A stretch of 64,000 nt of DNA, from positions 1,144,760 to 1,208,759 of the forward strand of contig NZ_CP141821.1 of NCBI RefSeq assembly GCF_035621495.1, given 5' to 3'. Position 1 is the first letter of the stretch. The number at the start of each line of letters is the position of its first letter. The DNA is from Thermococcus sp. SY098 (GTDB lineage: Archaea > Methanobacteriota_B > Thermococci > Thermococcales > Thermococcaceae). This document shows, in pieces, positions 24,538 through 33,896 of the stretch. The position numbers and the translations under genes are program-made. Under the pieces are notes generated by a model. The model was not told the DNA's origin and did not search any database. It worked only from the letters and a program-made list of their open reading frames with translations.

Positions 24538-25567
24538 GCTTTTCAGGGAAGTTACAAAAAGGGAGAGGCAGCTTTACTATGAAAAGGAATGGAATGCTGA
24601 AAAACTTCCATCATTTATTGTGGATACTCTCGAAAATAGAGAATTTGGTTTTGATCATACTGGAGATGGACCAAGTGATAGGAAAAATGTATTCCATGAC
24701 CTAAGAGACTTAGAAGATTACGTTAAAGCAACAGCACCTTATGCAATATTTTCAAGTGTTGCATTATATGAGGAGCCCAAAGAAATGAGTGGGTGGCTTG
24801 GAGCAGAGCTTGTTTTTGATATAGATGCCAAGGATCTGCCCCTAAGAAGGTGTAACCATGAAAGTGGAACTGTTTGTCCAATTTGTTTAGAAGATGCTAA
24901 AGAGCTTGCAAAAGATACGCTAATTGTTTTAAAGGAGGATTTTGGATTTGAAGATATCCACATTGTGTACTCCGGTAGAGGATATCACATAAGGGTACTT
25001 GATGAATGGGCACTTGAACTTGATTCCAAGGCGAGGGAGAAAATTTTAGCATATATATCTTCAGCAGAAGAGGTTACATTCGATGACATCCAAAGCAAGA
25101 GGATAATGCTATCTTCTGGATACTTCAGGATTTTTCGTCTTCGCTTTGGATATTTTATAATGCGTGTTAGATATAACCACCTCAAAAATATTGGATTAAA
25201 TAAAAAGCAGATTAGTTTGATTCTGAACAACAAAGAAAAAATCTACCAAGGATTTGTTAAAGAGGCAAGACTTACAGCCTTTCCACAGGGAATAGGGTAC
25301 AAAACTCTCCTTAGACTCTTCGCATTGTCAACTACATTCTCAAAAGCATACTTCGATGGCAGGGTCACAGTTGATGTTAAAAGAATCCTCAGAGTTCCCT
25401 CAAGCCTTCATTCTAAAGTCGGATTAATCACAACTTATATTGGGAGCAAAGAAAAGGAGCTTGAAAAGTTTAATCCGTTTAGAGATGCAGTGCCAAAGTT
25501 CAGAAAAGAAGAAGTCAAGCAAGCATATGAGGAATGGCTCAAGAATAATGAGCTAAAGAGTGAGTAG
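24530..25567 (+). CDS. priS: DNA primase catalytic small subunit PriS (p41)
   Basis: Catalytic subunit that makes the RNA or DNA primers for replication, 345 residues, the normal length. The metal-binding pair is in ELVFDIDAKD (Asp97, Asp99). The adjoining zinc motif is Cys108, His110, Cys116, Cys119 (RRCNHESGTVCPIC). The nucleotide-binding SGRGYHIRV motif and the late DVKRILRVPSSLHSKVG segment are also typical. Translation is coupled to priL by the 8-base overlap, and the downstream EamA gene follows after 2 bases, implying one operon. Confidence 0.96.
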   Translation: MNELFREVTKRERQLYYEKEWNAEKLPSFIVDTLENREFGFDHTGDGPSDRKNVFHDLRDLEDYVKATAPYAIFSSVALYEEPKEMSGWLGAELVFDIDAKDLPLRRCNHESGTVCPICLEDAKELAKDTLIVLKEDFGFEDIHIVYSGRGYHIRVLDEWALELDSKAREKILAYISSAEEVTFDDIQSKRIMLSSGYFRIFRLRFGYFIMRVRYNHLKNIGLNKKQISLILNNKEKIYQGFVKEARLTAFPQGIGYKTLLRLFALSTTFSKAYFDGRVTVDVKRILRVPSSLHSKVGLITTYIGSKEKELEKFNPFRDAVPKFRKEEVKQAYEEWLKNNELKSE

Positions 25568-25569
25568 AG

Positions 25570-26430
25570 ATGGAAATTTCAGGGAGAATTAAAATAACAG
25601 TCTCAATGCTAATCTGGGGAAGTGTTGGGATTTTTGCGAGGTTCACAAATTTAAATGGATTGGGAATCGCATTCTTTAGGGTTGCATTAGGAGCTTTAAT
25701 TTTAGCACTGTTGTTCAGCATAAAAGATAAATCTTGGTTTCAGAAGGTTAGTGATGCTACCAAACAAAAGTTTGGATGGATGATCCTCCTTGGCATTGCA
25801 CTTGCCTTAAATTGGGTGTTTTTATTTACCGCTTTTCTATACACTTCAATAGCAAGAGCAGTCCTTATTTATTATTCAGCTCCAGTTCTTGCAACGTTAA
25901 TTTCAGCTAAGTTCCTTAAAGAAAAAATCTCGAAATTTCAAATTTTGCTGATTCTTATGGCTTTTCTTGGCTTGCTGATAATAATGAGCGAGCAAAAAAT
26001 GAATTTTGAAAACAGAGATTTTATAGGAGCCGTATTCGCATTCATAGCAGCAGTTTTTTATGCGATGATTCCAAATCTGGGTAGATTTTTAAAAGAAGTG
26101 AAAAGTGACATACTAACATTTGTTCAGCTGTTTATAGCCTCTGTAATCCTTATTCCTTTCGTCCTCTATGGTAAAATATTCGTTGGAAAGATTAACTGGC
26201 TTGCCGTTGGAATTTTAGTAGCTGTGCACACTGTTTTTGCACTCTTCCTATATATGGACGGATTAAAAAGCGTTAAAGTGAATGAAGCCGCCTTGCTCAG
26301 CTATCTTGATCCTCTAAGTGCGGTGGTTTATGCGTTTTTAGTATTCGGAGAAGTCCCTACTGTCAGAACAGTGATAGGGGGAGTTCTGATACTATCAGCA
26401 TCTCTTTTAGATACATTAAAGCGGAGATAG
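25570..26430 (+). CDS. EamA/DMT family transporter
   Basis: A 286-residue membrane protein with ten predicted helices in two EamA repeats (about 5-135 and 145-284). The conserved start of repeat 1 (SMLIWGSVGIFARF) and the LSYLDPLSAVVYAFLVFGEV stretch late in repeat 2 are characteristic. It probably exports or imports a small metabolite; substrate not predictable. It starts 2 bases after priS, and its stop codon touches the 3' end of the RNase P RNA gene on the other strand. A second family member is encoded near 32 kb. Confidence 0.9.
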   Translation: MEISGRIKITVSMLIWGSVGIFARFTNLNGLGIAFFRVALGALILALLFSIKDKSWFQKVSDATKQKFGWMILLGIALALNWVFLFTAFLYTSIARAVLIYYSAPVLATLISAKFLKEKISKFQILLILMAFLGLLIIMSEQKMNFENRDFIGAVFAFIAAVFYAMIPNLGRFLKEVKSDILTFVQLFIASVILIPFVLYGKIFVGKINWLAVGILVAVHTVFALFLYMDGLKSVKVNEAALLSYLDPLSAVVYAFLVFGEVPTVRTVIGGVLILSASLLDTLKRR

Positions 26431-26756
26431 GCGAGAGGGCTATAGCCCGCCTTCTGTATTAAGGAAGCATTCGACTGAGCGGCCAACCACGGGGCTCACA
26501 CCGGGAACTCATCGCCCCTCTTTCGGCCTTGCACCCCGCGGGACGGCCGTTTCACCGATCCCCCCGAGGTCGTCTGCGGGTTAGCTCGGGAGCTGTCACC
26601 AGCTCCCTTCACCGCTTTCATTCCCATCCCTCGGAGGACGTGTCGTTTCTGCGCCGTTGCCCTCCCTCTCGGGAGGTGCCTTGCGGCACCGCGGCCCCGG
26701 TGCGGTGGGCGGAACTTCCTCGGGCTCAAGGCCCGGCAACTCCCAGCCCTCTCGCC
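26430..26756 (-). ncRNA. rnpB: RNase P RNA
   Basis: The RNA component of RNase P, which trims tRNA 5' leaders. The ends pair as the P1 helix (GGCGAGAGGGC with GCCCTCTCGCC). Next to P1 at the 5' side are GGGAGTTGCCGGGC and GCCCGAGGAAGTTCC (conserved region I), and near the 3' end is the ACAGAAGGCGGGCTATAG block (conserved region V). The gene is markedly GC-rich with many helices, as expected for a structured RNA at high temperature. A TATA box (plus-strand ATTATAAA, 26780-26787) lies about 27 bases before the 5' end. Apparent protein frames inside it are not genes. Confidence 0.96.
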
Positions 26757-26779
26757 TAAAAAGGGATTTAAAAGAAGAT

Positions 26780-26787
26780 ATTATAAA
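26780..26787 (-). promoter_or_regulatory. TATA box of the RNase P RNA gene
   Basis: TTTATAAT on the minus strand lies about 27 bases upstream of the RNA 5' end. It is squeezed into the 38 bases after the stop of the preceding gene. Confidence 0.65.
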
Positions 26788-26794
26788 GATTTGG

Positions 26795-28417
26795 TTACTT
26801 ATTTTTTGGGAGTTCTGTTTTTTCTCTAAATTTCGGAATTTTTGGTTTCTTATACTTACCGAGAGGAGACTTTCTCTTAGGCCTGGGCCTTTTTCTTTTC
26901 TTTTTCTTGTCAGATTTCACAAGTCCTATAAAAACCGCCGTTAATACAGCCGCAATTAATATTCCTACGAAATACATTGTCCATGTTTTCTTTTCCTTAT
27001 GTTCTCCCTCTATCAATTGAGAAGTTGTTTCTTTTGTCTTAATTATGCTACTGGAGGATGTTGAAGATAGCGTCTGTGTTGGAGTCCGCTTCTCAATGTA
27101 AACAGTTCCCTCCTTAATGATATTCTTCCCGAATGCAGAGAGCACAAACTGGTACTTTGCCTCCCCCTCTGGAAGGGTGTACTCAAGGCGTATTTTGTTC
27201 TCTCCCGGAAACAATGTAATATCCTTTAACCCCTTGTATAGGGTTTCATTTGCTGCAGTTATCTTATAATGCAACGCCCCCTCAATTTTCTTTGAATTTT
27301 CGTTCATGATTGCAACTGTAAACTCGACCTTTCCATTGTAGAGGACGCGATACGTTACGCTGTCTATCTTTGGATATGCTATAACATGATATGTTGCCGA
27401 TCTCTCTCCAAGAGAGACGCCATCATAGGCTACTTTCACAAGAACCTTGACTTCACCAGGAGGTGCTGAAGAGAGTGAAAAACGAACTATGTTTGTACCT
27501 TTTTGAAGCTGAACAGTCTCAGTATATTTGTGAAGCAGTTCGCCATTTTTATCGTATGTCAAAAGCGTGACATTGACTTTAATATCTCTTTCAGATGTTA
27601 GTGTGATATAAACTTCATTTTCAGAATCTTCCATAACTTGGGTGCTCTTTAAAGACAGTGCAGAAAGCTCAACACCAAACTGAATGTAATATTCCTTCGA
27701 AAAACTATATGTCCCTCCAGGATATTCCAATAGATATACAAGTTTGTAATTGCCAGATGGTAGATCATAAGGAATCGGAATTTCAAACCGGACTATATTA
27801 TCTCCCTTTGTCAGATTAACAGTCTTTGTTACGAGCAGATATTTCTTTCCGTTTCTCTCAAGATACGCAGAAGCCTTCAGTGGGATTATACTGTTCTTTA
27901 AATTCTTAATATGAGAAGACACAACCACTGTTTCTCCATTAAGTACATAATTAGAACTAAAAGGTCTTTCTTTTACATAAGTTATCGCCTCCTCAAAAAT
28001 GAGGGGTTTGTCAATGACTTTTACTGGAATTTTTGCTGTTATAATGTATATATCCCCAGATTCTAAAAAGCCCCAGAATGTCAAAACAATCTGATAATTA
28101 CCAGGTTTGACGCTTTCATTCACAAAAAGCTTGTAGCTTATTTCCTTGGTCTCCCCTGATGTCCATTCATTATAAATGGTTTTTTGAAGTTCCAGCCTAA
28201 ATCCTTCAACCCTATTAAGCCTTTCATCCAAGACAACATACTTCCGGAAGCTTACAATCTTAAAATCAAAGTTTTGATCATTCTTCAAAATAAAAGTACC
28301 TTCTGTATAATCCCCAGAAAGCACTAAAATTTCACCCTGAGATGAAAAGATTATAAATTGTGCAGATGCAAGGGGCAATAAAAACAGTGTTATAGCAATG
28401 ATAAGTGTTACTCTTTT
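26795..28417 (-). CDS. Secreted, membrane-anchored protein with beta-sandwich repeats
   Basis: 540 residues: a signal peptide (MKRVTLIIAITLFLLPLASA), then about 430 residues of predicted Ig-like beta domains. Recurring sandwich-edge phrases include KGDNIVRFEIPIPYDLPSGN, KGTNIVRFSLSSAPPGEV and PGENKIRLEYTLPEGE, suggesting at least three repeated domains. A Ser/Thr linker, one membrane helix (MYFVGILIAAVLTAVFIGLV) and a strongly basic cytoplasmic tail (KSDKKKKRKRPRPKRKS) follow. The start is the ATG after GGGGG. It lies third in a likely operon after the DUF61 and small membrane genes. It looks like a cell-surface or adhesion-type protein; function is inferred only from architecture. Confidence 0.82.
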   Translation of the reverse strand, partial: KRVTLIIAITLFLLPLASAQFIIFSSQGEILVLSGDYTEGTFILKNDQNFDFKIVSFRKYVVLDERLNRVEGFRLELQKTIYNEWTSGETKEISYKLFVNESVKPGNYQIVLTFWGFLESGDIYIITAKIPVKVIDKPLIFEEAITYVKERPFSSNYVLNGETVVVSSHIKNLKNSIIPLKASAYLERNGKKYLLVTKTVNLTKGDNIVRFEIPIPYDLPSGNYKLVYLLEYPGGTYSFSKEYYIQFGVELSALSLKSTQVMEDSENEVYITLTSERDIKVNVTLLTYDKNGELLHKYTETVQLQKGTNIVRFSLSSAPPGEVKVLVKVAYDGVSLGERSATYHVIAYPKIDSVTYRVLYNGKVEFTVAIMNENSKKIEGALHYKITAANETLYKGLKDITLFPGENKIRLEYTLPEGEAKYQFVLSAFGKNIIKEGTVYIEKRTPTQTLSSTSSSSIIKTKETTSQLIEGEHKEKKTWTMYFVGILIAAVLTAVFIGLVKSDKKKKRKRPRPKRKSPLGKYKKPKIPKFREKTELPKNK

Positions 28418-28461
28418 CATCAACATCCCCCAAATATTTTTGCATTTGAACAATATAAATT

Positions 28462-28728
28462 TCATGTTAAGAGAAGAACTATCCCAAGGAGTGTAAATCC
28501 AAAAAATAAGATCAAGCTTAACTTGTAAAGAGTAAGTCTTGAAAAGTGTCCCCTAACCATGAGAGCAAGTATCGTAAGCATGCTACCATAAAAGACTGCA
28601 AAAATTCCAAGAGCTTTCTTTATATCAACCTTCAAGAGCAGAAGCAACCCAAGAACTGCTCCAGCCAATACTGTTATGTGAGGCACTGTGAACAGATAGT
28701 AGTTAAGCAAAACTTTGTTTTCGTCCAT
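28462..28728 (-). CDS. Small membrane protein, 88 residues
   Basis: Three predicted membrane helices (about 12-34, 39-58 and 69-87) and few charges apart from the DENK start and a VDIKK loop. It lies between the DUF61 gene (6-base gap) and the secreted beta-domain protein on the same strand, so it is probably co-transcribed with them. Family not recognised. Confidence 0.65.
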   Translation of the reverse strand: MDENKVLLNYYLFTVPHITVLAGAVLGLLLLLKVDIKKALGIFAVFYGSMLTILALMVRGHFSRLTLYKLSLILFFGFTLLGIVLLLT

Positions 28729-28734
28729 TGTTAT

Positions 28735-29142
28735 TCACTCCATTATAAATGCATAAGTTGTAGTTGTGGGCAAAGTTCTTCTTATTTTTGGTAGCAAATA
28801 CCGAGGAAGGATAACTTCTACTTTTTCCTCTAATATGTCATACGTCCCAAGTACTTTTTCAATTACCTTAACTTCAACCCTCCCCCTAACCCTAAAATAC
28901 CCATGCCAGGCAGTCGTTATTTCAAGCACGATTGGGAGGTGAAGCTTTTCAAGTTCCTCTACATCTAAGAGAGATTGCAAATATTCAAGTTCCTCCTTTT
29001 TGAAATAATGAAAACTCCCATCTCTAAGCTGAACTTTTGGAACATCTTCGTTCAAAAGCTTTGCTAAGCTTTTTCTCGCTCTGGGCAGGTGTATGTTAAT
29101 TCTTGCTATTTCTTTGTTTATTATTTCATCTGGTTGAGACAT
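28735..29142 (-). CDS. DUF61 (UPF0216) family protein
   Basis: A 135-residue soluble archaeal protein of the DUF61/UPF0216 family. It starts DEIINKEIARINIHLPRARKSL and has the conserved VPKVQLRDGSFHYFKKEELEYL segment. Function unknown in the family. No ribosome site is visible before the ATG; a TATA-like CTTTTTATC about 30 bases upstream suggests a leaderless message. It heads the unit with the small membrane and surface protein genes. Confidence 0.8.
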   Translation of the reverse strand: MSQPDEIINKEIARINIHLPRARKSLAKLLNEDVPKVQLRDGSFHYFKKEELEYLQSLLDVEELEKLHLPIVLEITTAWHGYFRVRGRVEVKVIEKVLGTYDILEEKVEVILPRYLLPKIRRTLPTTTTYAFIME

Positions 29143-29176
29143 GAATTAAACTAAGATAAAGATGATAAAAAGGTTT

Positions 29177-30133
29177 TCACTCCAATGTCCTTAAGAGTTC
29201 TCGAACGGTCCTTTTTACAGCATCATAACTGTTCATTTTTGGCTTCCATCCCTTGCCTTTAGCTTTTTCAATGCTTAAACGCATGAACTTCACGTCTCCT
29301 TTCCACCCTCTCCCGCCATCAACTCCACCTGTAAAATAGAACTCCGGATTAAGTCCCATCTCTTCGCTGACAATTTCAGCAATTTCCTTAACTGTAATCC
29401 AATCCTCGCTTCCAAGGTTGTAGACATCATAGGTTTTATTCTCCTCCTTAAACTTCTCAAAAAGGAACAACATCCCTTCAACAGTATCGCTCACATGAAG
29501 ATAGCTCTTCTTTTGAGTTCCATCTCCAAGAATTTCTAAACGATTTGGGTTTGCCTTCAGTTTATTTATGAAGTCATAGATTACTCCATGATTTGAGCGC
29601 TCTCCTATTATATTTGCTAACCTGAAGACCAAACTTTTTATATCAAAAGTATGGGCATAACCACTAATTAAAGCCTCAGCTGCAAGCTTTGCCCCACCAT
29701 AGACACTTATCGGTTCAAGAGGAGCATAATCTTCCGGAGTTGGAATAACTTTAGCATCCCCATAGACAGTGGATGAAGATGTGAACACAAGGTACTGGAC
29801 TTCCTCCCCCCTCATGGCATCAAGAAGGTTATACGTTATCAAGACATTTGTTTCATATAAAAGTCCCGGGCTCTGTGCCCCAATTCTAACCTCCGGATTA
29901 GCCGCCAGGTGGAATACAACCTCAACATCTCTTACGGCTTTTTTCGCAACTTCCTTACTCCTCAAGTCACCTTTGAGAAATTCAAACCGTTCATGATCAA
30001 GCCACTGTTTAATATTATTCAAGCTACCAGCACTTAGGTTGTCAACTACTCTAACTTCGTACCCTTGTTCCATCAATCTGTCAACTAAGTGGGAACCAAT
30101 GAAACCTGCACCTCCAGTAACAAGAACCTTCAT
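29177..30133 (-). CDS. NAD-dependent sugar-nucleotide epimerase/dehydratase (GalE-like)
   Basis: An extended SDR enzyme, 318 residues. The nucleotide-binding TGGAGFIGSHL is at residues 6-16, the acidic end of strand 2 is in RVVDNLSAG, and the catalytic residues are Ser/Thr in TSSSTVYGD plus the YxxxK in YGGAK. FRLANIIGERSNHGVIYDFI and the ILGDGTQKKSYLHVSD motif are typical of UDP-glucose 4-epimerase relatives. It likely interconverts nucleotide sugars for glycans. Of two ATGs, the second is chosen because GGGAGGGG directly abuts the first. A TATA box (ATATATAATGG on the minus strand) lies upstream. Confidence 0.88.
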   Translation of the reverse strand: MKVLVTGGAGFIGSHLVDRLMEQGYEVRVVDNLSAGSLNNIKQWLDHERFEFLKGDLRSKEVAKKAVRDVEVVFHLAANPEVRIGAQSPGLLYETNVLITYNLLDAMRGEEVQYLVFTSSSTVYGDAKVIPTPEDYAPLEPISVYGGAKLAAEALISGYAHTFDIKSLVFRLANIIGERSNHGVIYDFINKLKANPNRLEILGDGTQKKSYLHVSDTVEGMLFLFEKFKEENKTYDVYNLGSEDWITVKEIAEIVSEEMGLNPEFYFTGGVDGGRGWKGDVKFMRLSIEKAKGKGWKPKMNSYDAVKRTVRELLRTLE

Positions 30134-30288
30134 TTTCATCCCCTCCCAATTATCTGAACGACCATTATATATCCTTTTTGTAGTTAGCTGGTTACGAGGT
30201 AGATCATCAAAATGAAACCACTGTTTCTCAGAATTCTATCAACATAAATTTGTAGAAATAGTCAAGTAGTTCCATAAAATTTGGCATA

Positions 30289-30398
30289 TTTTTGTCACAA
30301 AAATAGACTCTGGGTGGACATTTGTCAAAATGACAATTGTTCAGACAAAAACCTTATATTATATAAATTGTTCAAAGAAAAAGCGTTTATAATGAACA
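30289..30398 (+). promoter_or_regulatory. glnA promoter with several inverted repeats
   Basis: Upstream of the TATA region (30354-30367, TTATATTATATAAA) are two perfect palindromes: TTTTTGT-C-ACAAAAA (30289-30303) and TTGTCA-AAA-TGACAA (30322-30336). The second runs into ACAATTGT (30334-30341). Downstream, TGTTCA-N18-TGAACA (30369-30398) brackets the likely start of transcription. Such stacking suggests nitrogen- or amino-acid-responsive control. The binding protein is unknown, and the sequences do not match the PII/NtrC paradigm of bacteria. Confidence 0.55.
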
Positions 30399-30422
30399 TT
30401 CAAACAATAATAGGTGATAAAA

Positions 30423-31745
30423 ATGAACGAAATAAAAAGCATGACAACGATGGAGAGAAGAAAAATAAAATTCCTTCAGCTGATTTTTGTTGACATAAAC
30501 GGTGTTCCAAAAGGAATGGAAGTGCCAATAGAAAGATACGAGGAGGCTATAAGTGATGGAATTTCTTTTGATGGATCGTCCATCCCTGGATTTCAGGGAA
30601 TAGAGGACAGCGACTTAATATTTAAGGCTGACCCTTCAACATATGCAGAAATCCCATGGGAAGGAGTAGCAAGAGTCTATGGGTTCATATATAAAGATGA
30701 CAAACCCTATCATGCAGACCCAAGAGGAATTTTAAAGAGTGTGAGTGATGAACTTGCGAAAGAAGGACTAAAAATTTATATCGGGCCAGAACCAGAATTT
30801 TACCTCTTCAGAAAAAATGGAACATGGGAACTTCAATTACCAGACGTTGGGGGATATTTTGATATCATAAACCTTGACAAGGCTAAGGATGTAAAGAGAG
30901 AAATTGCACTCTACATGCCCTACTTTGGTCTAACTCCTGAAGTGTTACACCATGAGGTGGGGGCTGGACAGCACGAAATAGATTTTAAGTTCTCAGATGC
31001 CCTCGGAACAGCAGACAACATCATAAGCTTCAAATATGTTGTCAAGGCAGTTGCAGAGAGTCATGGATTATATGCAACATTCATGCCAAAGCTCATCTAT
31101 GGCATGCCTGGCAATGGAATGCACCTTCACATAAGCCTGTGGAAAGATGAAGAGAATTTATTTGTCGGGGAAGAGGGACTCAGTGAAACAGCACTATACT
31201 TCATTGGCGGAATATTAAAGCATGCCAAGGCACTGGCAGCTTTGACGAACCCAACCGTAAATAGTTACAAACGTTTAGTCCCAGGATATGAAGCCCCTGT
31301 TTATGTAAGCTGGGGTTACAGAAACAGGAGTGCACTGATAAGAGTTCCAGCATACAAAGGAAAGGGTGCAAGAATTGAATACCGCTGTCCAGATCCAAGT
31401 GCAAATCCCTATTTAGCATTTGCCGCAATAATCGAGGCAGGCTTGGATGGAATAAAGCACAAGATTGAACCTTTTGCATATGTCGAAGAAAACGTTTATG
31501 AAATGGATAGAGAAAAGAGAATTGAAACAGGTATTGAGACCCTGCCATCAAGCTTAAAAGAAGCCTTAGATGAGCTCAAAAAGGACAAAATTGTTAGAAA
31601 AGCCCTTGGAAAGGCTTACAGAAACTTCAAAGAATATAAAGAAAGGGAATGGGAAGAATATATCGAGTACCTCAAGAAAAGAAATATCCCATTAGAGACC
31701 AAAGAAGTAACAGAATGGGAGCTCGAAAAGTATTTCTACGTTTAA
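30423..31745 (+). CDS. glnA: Glutamine synthetase, type I
   Basis: ATP-dependent amidation of glutamate with ammonia, the main nitrogen-assimilation step; 440 residues from the ATG preceded by GGTGAT. Conserved blocks present are DGSSIPGFQGIEDSD, the metal-binding GPEPEFYLF and HHEVGAGQHEIDF, the ATP loop NGMHLHISLW and the RNRSALIRVPA segment with RIEYRCPDPSANPY. The adenylylation Tyr region of bacterial GSI-beta is not expected or seen, so control is probably transcriptional and allosteric (GSI-alpha-like). Close along its length to the Pyrococcus enzyme from memory. It converges on the EamA gene with a 4-base overlap. Confidence 0.97.
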   Translation: MNEIKSMTTMERRKIKFLQLIFVDINGVPKGMEVPIERYEEAISDGISFDGSSIPGFQGIEDSDLIFKADPSTYAEIPWEGVARVYGFIYKDDKPYHADPRGILKSVSDELAKEGLKIYIGPEPEFYLFRKNGTWELQLPDVGGYFDIINLDKAKDVKREIALYMPYFGLTPEVLHHEVGAGQHEIDFKFSDALGTADNIISFKYVVKAVAESHGLYATFMPKLIYGMPGNGMHLHISLWKDEENLFVGEEGLSETALYFIGGILKHAKALAALTNPTVNSYKRLVPGYEAPVYVSWGYRNRSALIRVPAYKGKGARIEYRCPDPSANPYLAFAAIIEAGLDGIKHKIEPFAYVEENVYEMDREKRIETGIETLPSSLKEALDELKKDKIVRKALGKAYRNFKEYKEREWEEYIEYLKKRNIPLETKEVTEWELEKYFYV

Positions 31746-32590
31746 TTCTTTTTCCCAATTATATCATCTAAATGAATAAGCACTGAGCCTCCAATTATTA
31801 AAGCCGCCCCTAACAACTGTTTTAATGTCAAGACTTCATTAAATACCAGATACGCTAAAATTAGAGCTACGACTGGTTCTATCGTCGCTATTATTGAAGC
31901 TTTGCTTACCTCAACCTCTCTCAGAGCAGTGTTATATAATATGTATGCCAGAAATGTTGGAAAAAACGCAAGTGCAAAAATATAGGGAACTGCATTTAAT
32001 GGAATTTTAAAATTAGAAAAGGGGATTAAGAACAGAGCTCCAAATCCAAGAGTATATAGTAATGCCTCTTCAGGGTTCTCGTTTCTAACTGCCATTTTAC
32101 CTAAAACACCATATAATGCATAAGTAACTCCGGATAGAAGTCCCAATATTATTGCAAGAATGCTTATTCTTTCATCATTCGGATTTACAACAAATAGCAC
32201 TCCTGAAACTGCCATTATCAATGCTATTGACTTTGTTGGAGTTACTTTTTCTTTAAAGACAAGGTATCCAAGTATCATAGAGTGAATTGGGGCAGTGTAT
32301 AAGAGTAAAACCGCCAAAGACACTGAAGATATTCTTACAGTATAAAAATACAGCACATAAAACAAAAAAATACTAAAAAACCCATAGAATGCGTAAAATG
32401 GGAGACGTTCTTTCTTAATCTTCAAACCTTTTGAGGAGTTATATATTAAGAGGAGAAAAAACGCAATCATCACCCGATAAAATACCACAGTAAAAGTGTC
32501 CAAGTTAAACTGATACAGCAGTTTGGCAAATATTCCAAGAGTACCCCACATACTGGCAGCTAAAAAAACTAAAAGATATCCCCTCTTCAA
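31742..32590 (-). CDS. EamA/DMT family transporter (second copy)
   Basis: A 282-residue ten-helix membrane protein with two EamA repeats, starting LVFLAASMWGTLGIFAKLLYQF; the repeat-2 block IIATIEPVVALILAYLVFNEVL is diagnostic. The start is TTG, with GAGGTGGGAG shortly before it, 9 bases after the nadE stop, so it is the last gene of a unit with the 162-residue membrane protein and nadE. Its similarity to the 25.6-kb EamA protein is at family level only. Substrate unknown. Confidence 0.88.
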   Translation of the reverse strand: MKRGYLLVFLAASMWGTLGIFAKLLYQFNLDTFTVVFYRVMIAFFLLLIYNSSKGLKIKKERLPFYAFYGFFSIFLFYVLYFYTVRISSVSLAVLLLYTAPIHSMILGYLVFKEKVTPTKSIALIMAVSGVLFVVNPNDERISILAIILGLLSGVTYALYGVLGKMAVRNENPEEALLYTLGFGALFLIPFSNFKIPLNAVPYIFALAFFPTFLAYILYNTALREVEVSKASIIATIEPVVALILAYLVFNEVLTLKQLLGAALIIGGSVLIHLDDIIGKKN

Positions 32591-32599
32591 GCTCCCACC

Positions 32600-33364
32600 T
32601 CAGATCTCTGGACCTACTGGTAGACTTCTCTTGTGTTCACTATTCTTTATTAAATTCTCAACGTATTCGATTTTTTCAATTGGAATACCTAACTCCTCAG
32701 CAATTTTTTCTTTTGGCAGTTTCAAGTCAACTAATCTGTAAAGGATCTCATCCAGGAGTTTGTAACTTATGCCGAGTTCATCCTCATCCGTCTGCCCAAT
32801 CCAGAGCCCAGCAGTGGGTTTCTTCTCAATAATCCTCTCCGGAACACCCAACCTCTTGGCAATCTCCCAGACTTCCGTTTTGTAGAGGTTTATCAGTGGA
32901 GCATAATCACTTGCACCATCACCCCACTTAGTATAATAACCCGTCAAAAGCTCACTCTTATTGCTTGTTCCCAAAACGAGGAGGTTGTACTGGTTTGCAT
33001 GAGCATAGAGGAGAACCATCCTCGTCCTCACCATTATGTTGCCCTTGGTAATCTTGTCCGGCTCGAAGTCAAGGCTTTCCTCAAAAGCATCAACTATTGG
33101 CTTGATGTTGATGATCTTATAGTTAATTCCAAGAGTTTCACAGACTAATTTCGCATCCTCAACGTCCTGATTCTCGTAGTATGGCATTATCAAGCCAAGA
33201 ACTTTCTCCTTTCCCAAAGCCTTCACCGCAAGAAAAGCAGTAGTAGCACTATCAACACCACCACTAACACCAACCACAACACCACCTACATTTGTTTCGT
33301 CTACCTTTTCTTTAATGAAGTGCACTATTTTCTCAATAACCTCCTCGTAGTTTAGAGTCCTCAT
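32600..33364 (-). CDS. nadE: Ammonia-dependent NAD synthetase
   Basis: Final step of NAD biosynthesis: amidation of deamido-NAD with ammonia and ATP. 254 residues with only the synthetase domain and no glutaminase domain, so ammonia is the N donor. The PP-loop is [14 protein letters not shown], with [27 protein letters not shown] as the deamido-NAD/metal loop and [15 protein letters not shown] as the late conserved block. The ATG is preceded by a GGTGAT ribosome site that overlaps the stop region of the upstream gene. Confidence 0.95.
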   Translation of the reverse strand: MRTLNYEEVIEKIVHFIKEKVDETNVGGVVVGVSGGVDSATTAFLAVKALGKEKVLGLIMPYYENQDVEDAKLVCETLGINYKIINIKPIVDAFEESLDFEPDKITKGNIMVRTRMVLLYAHANQYNLLVLGTSNKSELLTGYYTKWGDGASDYAPLINLYKTEVWEIAKRLGVPERIIEKKPTAGLWIGQTDEDELGISYKLLDEILYRLVDLKLPKEKIAEELGIPIEKIEYVENLIKNSEHKRSLPVGPEI

Positions 33365-33369
33365 TGAGA

Positions 33370-33858
33370 TCACCTTCTTCTCTTCCGTGTTTTTTCAACA
33401 GCACCTTCCATAAATCTAATATATCCATACACACTTAAAGCACTTCCTACAATCATGAAAACAAAAGCCAAGAGTGATAAGAGGGAGTAGGGATAATCAA
33501 CACCGTAAACTCTATACGAATAGCTCACATTACCACTCTCGACACGTATTTCAGGTTGGGAAGTTGGGGTTAGACGAACAGATTGATTATTGAGAGTGTA
33601 AGAGTTTATCTTCCCCCTCTGAATAACAACAACACTTGCATTTTGAGAGGAAATGATAAGAGTTCTATTTATTACGAAATAGTTGCTTTCGAACTCTTTG
33701 TCTCCAATAATGTGATGCCCAACACCTAAGGTTCCCTGGGAAAAATAGGATTTTTCAACACTATACATTGATACCAGGGATAGAAGAAGAGCAAGTGCTA
33801 AAAAAATTAATCCCCCCTTTATCAGCGGATAATTAATGGCTTTTCTGAATGTAGTCAT
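33370..33858 (-). CDS. Membrane protein with two helices and an external beta-rich loop
   Basis: 162 residues: helix 1 at about 13-31, a predicted extracytoplasmic beta-rich region (about 32-118, with [19 protein letters not shown]), helix 2 at about 119-141, and a basic tail (KTRKRRR). GGATGTGAT precedes the ATG. It is first in a unit with nadE. No family recognised; it may be an envelope protein. Confidence 0.65.
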   Translation of the reverse strand: MTTFRKAINYPLIKGGLIFLALALLLSLVSMYSVEKSYFSQGTLGVGHHIIGDKEFESNYFVINRTLIISSQNASVVVIQRGKINSYTLNNQSVRLTPTSQPEIRVESGNVSYSYRVYGVDYPYSLLSLLAFVFMIVGSALSVYGYIRFMEGAVEKTRKRRR

Positions 33859-33896
33859 GGTATCACATCCAAACAGAGAAATAAAGAAGGAAAGGC

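Noticed and set aside
26496-26944. Several open frames on both strands in the GC-rich block
   Set aside because: They lie in the RNase P RNA, whose GC content removes stop codons. No ribosome sites, and the RNA explains the sequence.
30160-30250. Second C/D-box-like sRNA on the minus strand upstream of glnA (TTGATGA ... CTGA elements)
   Set aside because: The D' to C' spacer is too long, the first guide too short, and the final D box reads CTAA.
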